Assembly: GCA_030611625.1 (NCBI GenBank)
Contig: JAUWPK010000084.1
Span: 1 to 10,503, forward strand
DNA: 10,503 bases
Reading direction: 5' to 3'
From: Promethearchaeum sp.
Lineage (GTDB): Archaea; Asgardarchaeota; Lokiarchaeia; Sigyniarchaeales; Promethearchaeaceae
Each line of letters opens with the position of its first letter. Position 1 is the stretch's first letter. Below are positions 6,766 to 10,503 of this stretch, one piece after another. Both the position numbers and the translations under genes were made by a program. The notes under the pieces were generated by a model. That model saw only the letters and a list, made by a program, of their open reading frames with translations. It did not search any database and was not told the origin of the DNA.

Positions 6766-6800
6766 ATTCATAAAAAAATGAAAAATTTTGGTTTATAAAA

Positions 6801-7034
6801 ATGGTAGAAATTACAGAAACATTGGATTGCATGGGTGAAGTTTGTCCTTATCCCGATGTAAAATCCAAAAGAAAAGTTAAAAAGATGAAATCAGGAGAAG
6901 TCTTAGAGATTTTAATTGATTACCCTCTTTCGGCTGAGAGAATTCCTGAAACAATGAAAAATCTTGGACATGAAGTAATCTCAGTAGAGAAAAAAGATAA
7001 ATCTTCATGGCAAATCTTACTACGAATAAAATAA
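6801..7034 (+). CDS. TusA/YeeD-type sulfur carrier protein
   Basis: Small cytosolic sulfurtransferase of the TusA/SirA family; its cysteine carries sulfane sulfur as a persulfide. The 77 residues give the family signature D9-C-M-G-x2-C15-P-Y-P18, with C15 in the CPxP box as the sulfur-carrying residue and an extra C10. The rest follows the beta-alpha-beta-alpha-beta pattern, with EVLEILIDYPLSAERIPETM and a C-terminal SWQI strand. CPYP, the W near the end and direct linkage to a YeeE-like permease place it closer to YeeD than to TusA of tRNA thiolation. It is the first gene of a five-gene operon, with 14 bases to the permease. The Shine-Dalgarno is weak. YeeD is reported to process thiosulfate delivered by YeeE, and the same role is inferred here. 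Confidence 0.9.
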   Translation: MVEITETLDCMGEVCPYPDVKSKRKVKKMKSGEVLEILIDYPLSAERIPETMKNLGHEVISVEKKDKSSWQILLRIK

Positions 7035-7038
7035 GGAG
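7035..7038 (+). promoter_or_regulatory. Shine-Dalgarno of the YeeE-like permease gene
   Basis: GGAG starts one base after the YeeD-like stop codon and lies 10 bases before the ATG at 7049. It supports translation of the permease from the shared operon transcript. Confidence 0.55.
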
Positions 7039-7048
7039 TTAAAAGAAA

Positions 7049-8083
7049 ATGGCAGAATTTTATATGGTATTAATATCCGGGATTTTGATTGGGATATTAT
7101 TTGGTTTTATTTTGCAACGCGGACGATTTTGCATGAACTCAGCTATTAGAGATATAATCTTAATGAAAGATTTTAAGTTAATAAAATCTGTAACTCTTGC
7201 ATTACTAACTTGCATGTTTGGATTTGGAATTATGGGTCTGGCAGGCTGGGTTACTTGGAGTCCAAAACCTTTAACCGCACTTGGATCAATTATTGGAGGT
7301 TTTGTTTTTGGATTAGGAATGGTTCTTGCTGCAGGATGTGCTAGTGGAACAACCTATCGTGTTGGAGAAGGTATGATGGGATCTTTGATGGCTTTACTAG
7401 GGTTAGCAATTGGAGCATTTGCAACAAAAGCTGGAGCTCTTTCAGGAATTATGACCGCATTACAATCAAATAATTTAGGTGGAATTACTGTTTTTGGAGA
7501 TTTAACACCTCTGTTTAGTTTGCTTATCGGTATTATTGGTCTCGGAGTAACTTTCTACTTTTGGGTGTTTAAAGAAATTAAAGCTGAAAGAGAAAAATTC
7601 TTAGATTTCAGTAATTTGGGAGAAAAAATCTTCAAAAAAGGATGGTCATGGTATACAACAGGATATTTAATTGGAATTCTAAATATTATTGCTTGGCCTT
7701 TATCAAATGCAGCGGGTAGAAATTATCCTTTAGGAATTACATCTGGTTGGCTGGGAAACTTGAAATATTTAGTTACCGCAGATACTACTGCATTAAATTG
7801 GGGTACTTGGTTAGTAATCGGTGTTATTTTAGGTGGTTTGATTGCTTCATTGATAGCTGGAGAATTCAAACTTAGAACTCCAAGAGAAGGTAAAACAATA
7901 TTACTTCAATTTGTAGGTGGTTTCATAATGGGTTTTGGAGCAGTAACCGCAATGGGTTGCAATATTGGAAATCTATTAAGCGGTATTCCTCAATTGTCTG
8001 TAGGAAGTATAGTAGCATCCGTTGGAATCGTTTTAGGTTGCTGGTTAATGGCATTTTTGTTATTCAGAGAAAAGGATGAATAA
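7049..8083 (+). CDS. YeeE/YedE-family (TsuA-like) thiosulfate permease
   Basis: Integral membrane protein of 344 residues with about nine hydrophobic segments, in the YeeE/YedE family. The characterised member TsuA imports thiosulfate through a pore lined with conserved cysteines. All three signature sites are present: GRFCMN (C28), AAGCASGTTYRVGEG (C97) and MGCNIGN (C304). The two halves show the family's internal pseudo-repeat, with Gly-rich GGFVFGLGMVLAAGC (83-97) mirrored by GGFIMGFGAVTAMGC near 290-304. A charged loop at about 175-195 (KEIKAERE) separates the halves. It is flanked by the TusA/YeeD-like carrier and the DsrE-like trio, which fits import of thiosulfate or another sulfur species and hand-over inside the cell. 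Other transported species, such as selenium compounds in YedE paralogues, cannot be excluded, but no selenium genes are nearby. Confidence 0.93.
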   Translation: MAEFYMVLISGILIGILFGFILQRGRFCMNSAIRDIILMKDFKLIKSVTLALLTCMFGFGIMGLAGWVTWSPKPLTALGSIIGGFVFGLGMVLAAGCASGTTYRVGEGMMGSLMALLGLAIGAFATKAGALSGIMTALQSNNLGGITVFGDLTPLFSLLIGIIGLGVTFYFWVFKEIKAEREKFLDFSNLGEKIFKKGWSWYTTGYLIGILNIIAWPLSNAAGRNYPLGITSGWLGNLKYLVTADTTALNWGTWLVIGVILGGLIASLIAGEFKLRTPREGKTILLQFVGGFIMGFGAVTAMGCNIGNLLSGIPQLSVGSIVASVGIVLGCWLMAFLLFREKDE

Positions 8084-8104
8084 ATTAGGAGTTGAAAATC
8101 TATT

Positions 8105-8467
8105 ATGTCTAAATTAGGAATCCTTTTTTTTGATGGGCCTTATCAAAAACAAGCATGTGAGACTGTATGCAAGATAGCCAGCGCGGCACTAGATAAAGGA
8201 CATAGTGTCCGCATTTTTTGCTATATGGATGCAGTTAATGCCGTCTTAGAAAAACAGAAAAAAATCGATGGAATTTTTAACATTGAAGAAGGCTTTAGAG
8301 AAATTCTTAGTAAAGGAGCTACAATCAGACTCTGTAATATTTGTCTTTTAGTAAGAGGTACAATGAAAAATTGTATAACTAAGGAAGCTGGTGATATAAA
8401 GAAAGCCGGTACCCCTGATCTTGCTAGAATTATAGAAGAAACTGATAGGCTTATTGCAATCTGTTAA
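8105..8467 (+). CDS. DsrE/TusD-like sulfur relay protein
   Basis: DsrE-fold protein of 120 residues, matching TusD/DsrE of the heterohexameric sulfur relay complexes TusBCD and DsrEFH. The opening (LGILFFDGPYQ), the GHSVRIFCYMDAVNAV strand-helix and the segment ATIRLCNICLLVRG (72-85) follow the TusD pattern. C77 lies eight residues before the RG turn, the same spacing as active C78 of E. coli TusD, and C80 and C90 are additional. Further cysteines are C18, C22, C39 and C120, an unusually Cys-rich version. The gap to the permease is 21 bases; AGGAG at 8087-8091 lies 13 bases before the ATG, a long spacing, but no nearer in-frame start exists. Next come the DsrF- and DsrH-like subunits in the usual order. 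The role as the cysteine-bearing subunit is inferred by homology. Confidence 0.88.
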   Translation: MSKLGILFFDGPYQKQACETVCKIASAALDKGHSVRIFCYMDAVNAVLEKQKKIDGIFNIEEGFREILSKGATIRLCNICLLVRGTMKNCITKEAGDIKKAGTPDLARIIEETDRLIAIC

Positions 8468-8473
8468 GGTGAT
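8468..8473 (+). promoter_or_regulatory. Archaeal-type Shine-Dalgarno (GGTGAT) of the DsrF-like gene
   Basis: GGTGAT begins just after the DsrE-like stop codon and lies 5 bases before the ATG at 8479. It is an exact complement of the archaeal 16S 3' tail segment and one of the few direct hints of domain in the window. Confidence 0.7.
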
Positions 8474-8478
8474 GAAAA

Positions 8479-8823
8479 ATGTCTGAAGAAAAAAAAGTAG
8501 TTATTTTATTGCGACAACCTCCACACGGAACTCTTTATCCCGTTGAAGGTTTACGAATGGCAGTCGCAGTTAGCGCCGATTTTGATCCAATCACCATTGC
8601 TATTAATGATGCAATTTATACCTTTACGAAAGATGTAGATAAAACCATGTATTTAACGCATATGGATTTCTTAAAAGGTATTGGTTTGGATATCTTTGTT
8701 GATAAAAAAGCTCTTGATGAAAGGGGTTTAACCAAAGAAGATATGGTTGATCAAGTGAAAATCAAAGACCATCGTGATATAGTAAATATGATTGCGGAAT
8801 CATCCGTAACCATACCATTTTAG
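8479..8823 (+). CDS. DsrF/TusC-like sulfur relay subunit
   Basis: DsrE-superfamily protein of 114 residues, best matched to TusC/DsrF. Diagnostic stretches are RQPPHGTLYPVEGLRMAVA at 12-30 (TusC has APHGTAAGREGLDALLA), the strand-helix PITIAINDAIYTF, the segment MDFLKGIGLDIFVDKKALDERGL (TusC ends similarly in LRERGL) and a C-terminal strand ending in PF. The protein has no cysteine, so it cannot itself carry a persulfide; in TusBCD and DsrEFH this subunit is mainly structural, which is consistent. It starts 11 bases after the DsrE-like stop with an excellent GGTGAT site, and the DsrH-like gene follows at once. The trio probably assembles as an (EFH)2 cytosolic complex. Confidence 0.86.
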   Translation: MSEEKKVVILLRQPPHGTLYPVEGLRMAVAVSADFDPITIAINDAIYTFTKDVDKTMYLTHMDFLKGIGLDIFVDKKALDERGLTKEDMVDQVKIKDHRDIVNMIAESSVTIPF

Positions 8824-8826
8824 GAG
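8822..8826 (+). promoter_or_regulatory. Shine-Dalgarno deciding the start of the DsrH-like gene
   Basis: AGGAG overlaps the stop codon of the DsrF-like gene. It leaves only 2 bases before the ATG at 8829 but 11 before the in-frame ATG at 8838, which favours the downstream start. Confidence 0.5.
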
Positions 8827-8837
8827 TAATGAAAAAA

Positions 8838-9137
8838 ATGGCAAGAAAAGTATTATATTTTATTACCAGTGAAGATATCACTGGAGTTGAAATTGCAATG
8901 GAACATAATGCTGAAGATGAAGTAACAATTCTTTTACTTCAAAATGCAGTATACTTTGCAAATAAATTCAATAAATCTGTTTCACAAGCAATTAATCAGA
9001 ATAAAACGGTAATTGCATGTGATGAGCATGTCAAAAAACGTGGGATAACCAAATTTATTTCTGAGAAGATTAAATTAATTACTACTGATGAAGTTGTAGA
9101 TTTAATCTTTGAAAATGATTCAATAATAAATTTCTAA
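8838..9137 (+). CDS. DsrH/TusB-like sulfur relay subunit
   Basis: Third member of the DsrEFH/TusBCD trio, 99 residues from the ATG at 8838 (102 from the ATG at 8829). I prefer 8838 because of Shine-Dalgarno spacing and because MARKVLYFITSED resembles the normal family start. Recognisable parts are EDEVTILLLQNAVYFA (TusB has GDELLLLQDGVTAA), the Cys-containing strand KTVIACDEHVKKRGI (TusB has KVYALNEDLIARGL) and the closing helix around TTDEVVDLIFENDS. The only cysteine is in IACDEH (residue 61 from 8838), not at the position near residue 20 that carries the conserved Cys of Allochromatium DsrH, so this subunit probably does not duplicate that relay step. It is the last gene of the operon, followed 14 bases later by a T-tract. 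Confidence 0.83.
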   Translation: MARKVLYFITSEDITGVEIAMEHNAEDEVTILLLQNAVYFANKFNKSVSQAINQNKTVIACDEHVKKRGITKFISEKIKLITTDEVVDLIFENDSIINF

Positions 9138-9151
9138 ATTTTGAAATCTAA

Positions 9152-9161
9152 TTTTTTTTTT
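9152..9161 (+). terminator. T-tract terminator of the sulfur operon
   Basis: Ten consecutive T residues begin 14 bases after the DsrH-like stop, followed by a second pyrimidine-rich stretch to about 9172. This matches the U-tract type of archaeal intrinsic terminator and separates the operon from the downstream gene. Confidence 0.55.
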
Positions 9162-9239
9162 ATTCCCTTTTCTAAAAACATCCTTAAATATATCAATATT
9201 TTTCTATCATTCATATTATGCTTTAATTCAGAAAAATTA

Positions 9240-9283
9240 TAACAATTTTGGAATCTTTGCCGGTATACCTTGAAAAATTGTTA
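9240..9283. repeat. Inverted repeat with 10-base perfect arms
   Basis: TAACAATTTT (9240-9249) and AAAATTGTTA (9274-9283) are exact inverted copies around a 24-base loop. The loop contains the palindrome GGTATACC (9262-9269) and is the most G/C-rich stretch of the gap. It could fold as a stem-loop in RNA or be a protein-binding site; its function is unknown. Confidence 0.5.
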
Positions 9284-9293
9284 ACTTAAAAAG

Positions 9294-9315
9294 ATTATGA
9301 ATTATGATTCATAAT
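9294..9315. repeat. Inverted repeat with 8-base perfect arms
   Basis: ATTATGAA (9294-9301) and TTCATAAT (9308-9315) are exact inverted copies around the 6-base spacer TTATGA. This is a possible operator half-site pair about 220 bases upstream of the hydrogenase-like gene, though palindromes arise easily in AT-rich DNA. Confidence 0.35.
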
Positions 9316-9534
9316 ACTAATTTCAATTTTAGTAATATTATGGTGAAAAATGATTGAAAAATCTTAAAAATTGTGAGATAATCGATAAAATATTCAAAAA
9401 AATATGTGGAAATGATGATTTTGTAAATTTTAAAAACTTAAAAGCTTTAATCAACATACTAATAAATGGGATAAAATCTAAATATCCAATATATTCCGAT
9501 ATTTAGGCATATCTAATTATTGAGTTGAAAAATT

Positions 9535-10503
9535 ATGGCTAAAGTAGCTTTCATGCAACTTGCTAGTTGTTGGGGTTCTCATCAGTCCTTATTAGATGCT
9601 CATCTTTCGCTTTTACATTTATTTCCAGAATTGGATATTGTTTACTGGCCAGCTGTTGTAGATTTTAAGATGAAAGATCTTAAAGGTGATGCAGATAAAA
9701 GCGTAGATGTTGGTTTTCTTGAAGGATTTTGCAGGACTGAACATGATTTAGCAAATGTTGAATTAATGAGAAGAAAATGTAAGATTTTGGTTGCGTATGG
9801 TTCTTGTGCTGTGTTAGGTGGTGTTCCTGGACTCGCAAATCTCTTTTCCATTGAAGAATTAACTAGTAGAAAATTTCTGGATAATGAGTTTTTAGACCCT
9901 GGTGCAACAATACCTGATCAACACGTTCCGAAGTTTTTGGATTTTATTCCAGATCTTCATAAAGTTACCAAAATTGAAGTGGATTTAGTTGGCTGCCCGC
10001 CTAAAAGTGGTAATATTGTTGGATTAATCGCAGCTGTATTGGGTACGCCTGGTAAAAAAGTTAATGCTGAAAAATCCATGTGTGATATATGTCCATTAGA
10101 ATCTTGTTTATTAAATAAAGATTCTTTATGTTATGGTCCTATTACTGCAGCAGGAGATCCTATTGGGAAACTTGCAAAAGGGTATCCAGTTTTAGGTGAA
10201 TTTGGTCTAACCAAAAAAATTCATATGAAAAATGCAGAAAAATTGTTTAAGAAGATAACTGCACAACCATTAACACGTGAAGAAGTTCAACAAACAGTGG
10301 AGACCTTAATGATGACTTTGAATAGTGTTCCACTGGGATTTATGGTTGGAAAAGCGGATCCAATTCGAGCAGTTAAACTTGATCCCGAAAGTATTAGAAC
10401 AAAAACGGTGAACGAAAAAGAAATTGTAGATTTCACAGTTGAGGGGTATCCTGCAATTTTAAATGATATTATTGGTGCAGCTATGGCGGATCTTAAAGAT
10501 AAC
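9535..10503 (+). CDS. Group 3 [NiFe]-hydrogenase small-subunit homologue with missing cluster cysteines (partial, C-terminus off window)
   Basis: I translated 323 codons from ATG at 9535 to the window end without a stop. The fold is that of MvhG/FrhG-type small subunits: SCWGSHQSLLDAH (11-23), ELDIVYWPAVVDFK (32-45), GFLEGFCRTEHDL (60-72), YGSCAVLGGVPGLANL (88-103), VGCPPKSGNIV (152-162) and CDICPLESC to GPITAAGD (183-208). Normal members pass electrons from the NiFe site through Fe-S clusters. Here the second Cys of the proximal C-x2-C motif is S15, and in the stretch 207-224 the four expected Cys positions read D208, K212, V219 and E222, although the Gly and Pro residues around them are kept. 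Retained are C12, C91, C154 and C183, C186, C191, C199. About 95 residues after 225 are unfamiliar. It is probably a repurposed paralogue; its partner genes lie beyond the right edge. A weak GAG precedes the ATG. Confidence 0.85.
   Translation, partial: MAKVAFMQLASCWGSHQSLLDAHLSLLHLFPELDIVYWPAVVDFKMKDLKGDADKSVDVGFLEGFCRTEHDLANVELMRRKCKILVAYGSCAVLGGVPGLANLFSIEELTSRKFLDNEFLDPGATIPDQHVPKFLDFIPDLHKVTKIEVDLVGCPPKSGNIVGLIAAVLGTPGKKVNAEKSMCDICPLESCLLNKDSLCYGPITAAGDPIGKLAKGYPVLGEFGLTKKIHMKNAEKLFKKITAQPLTREEVQQTVETLMMTLNSVPLGFMVGKADPIRAVKLDPESIRTKTVNEKEIVDFTVEGYPAILNDIIGAAMADLKDN

Larger units (their letters stand above)
6447..6800. other. Divergent intergenic region upstream of the sulfur operon
   Basis: This 354-base gap is almost entirely A and T and holds no credible coding sequence on either strand; the longest ATG-started frames I found are a few codons. 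It contains low-complexity A/T tracts with the motif ATCAAAATT repeated near 6584 and 6606, possible TATA elements near 6717-6740, and an inverted repeat at 6744-6765. Promoters for the minus-strand gene at 6446 and the plus-strand operon at 6801 must both lie here. Confidence 0.7.
9138..9534. other. Intergenic region between the sulfur operon and the hydrogenase-like gene
   Basis: This 397-base stretch has no convincing coding sequence; the longest frame I found is 39 codons on the minus strand (9457-9338), AT-rich and featureless. It holds a T-tract at 9152-9161, a 10-base inverted repeat enclosing a short island richer in G and C (9240-9283), a second 8-base inverted repeat (9294-9315) and, near 9477-9484, a TATA-like TCTAAATA suited to the gene at 9535. 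No tRNA or C/D-box RNA was recognised. Confidence 0.65.

Noticed and set aside
8829..8837. ATG at 8829 as start of the DsrH-like gene
   Set aside because: It leaves only two bases after AGGAG; the in-frame ATG at 8838 has workable spacing and a more typical N-terminus. The first start is not excluded.
9412..9418. ATGATGA resembling a C box of an archaeal C/D-box guide RNA
   Set aside because: No CTGA D box or internal D'/C' boxes occur at suitable spacing downstream.
9338..9457. A 39-codon minus-strand frame in the gap before the hydrogenase-like gene
   Set aside because: It is composed mostly of Phe, Lys, Ile and Ser codons expected by chance in AT-rich DNA, has no ribosome-binding site, and overlaps no recognised motif.
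9642..9851. A 69-codon open frame on the minus strand
   Set aside because: It lies wholly within the plus-strand hydrogenase-like gene, whose family motifs (GFLEGF, GSCAVLGG) are encoded there; the reverse frame is Ser/Thr/Pro-rich and matches nothing.

Overview
The window most likely comes from an archaeon, and an Asgard (Lokiarchaeia-like) lineage is my best guess. The DNA is very AT-rich by eye. The clearest ribosome-binding site (GGTGAT before the gene at 8479) matches the archaeal 16S tail, several upstream regions carry TTTAAATA/TTTATATA-type TATA boxes, and one surface protein ends in a PGF-plus-membrane-helix anchor seen in archaea. The phylum is inference; no rRNA, tRNA or universal marker gene is present.

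Layout. (1) 1-1279, minus strand: a rubrerythrin followed 20 bases later by a VIT1/CCC1-type iron/manganese transporter that starts at TTG and runs off the left edge; this looks like an iron and peroxide defence pair. (2) 1321-1938, plus: an unrecognised 205-residue protein made of two copies of one module with an exact 104-residue period. (3) 1935-3785, minus: an extended SDR sugar-nucleotide-type epimerase/dehydratase and an AAC(3)-fold acetyltransferase, in one transcription unit. (4) 3931-6446: a set of single genes: a secreted surface-anchored protein, an O6-alkylguanine-DNA alkyltransferase, a PAQR/hemolysin III membrane protein, and a small four-cysteine protein of unknown function. (5) 6801-9137, plus: a tight five-gene operon for sulfur uptake and relay (YeeD/TusA-like, YeeE/TsuA-like permease, then DsrE/TusD-, DsrF/TusC- and DsrH/TusB-like proteins). 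(6) 9535-10503, plus, cut by the right edge: a protein clearly built on the group 3 [NiFe]-hydrogenase small-subunit plan, but with five cluster-ligand cysteines replaced.

How it fits together. The sulfur operon reads as one job: the permease brings in thiosulfate or a related sulfur species, the TusA-like carrier takes the sulfane sulfur as a cysteine persulfide, and the DsrEFH-like trio passes it on. No DsrC/TusE acceptor lies in the window. The operon is preceded by a 9-base inverted repeat positioned between possible TATA elements and the start, a candidate operator. The hydrogenase-like gene is on the same strand but is separated by 397 bases that include a T-tract terminator and two inverted repeats, so it probably has its own promoter. 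The most unusual item is this protein: it keeps the sequence context around the missing cysteines, which points to a repurposed paralogue rather than decay.
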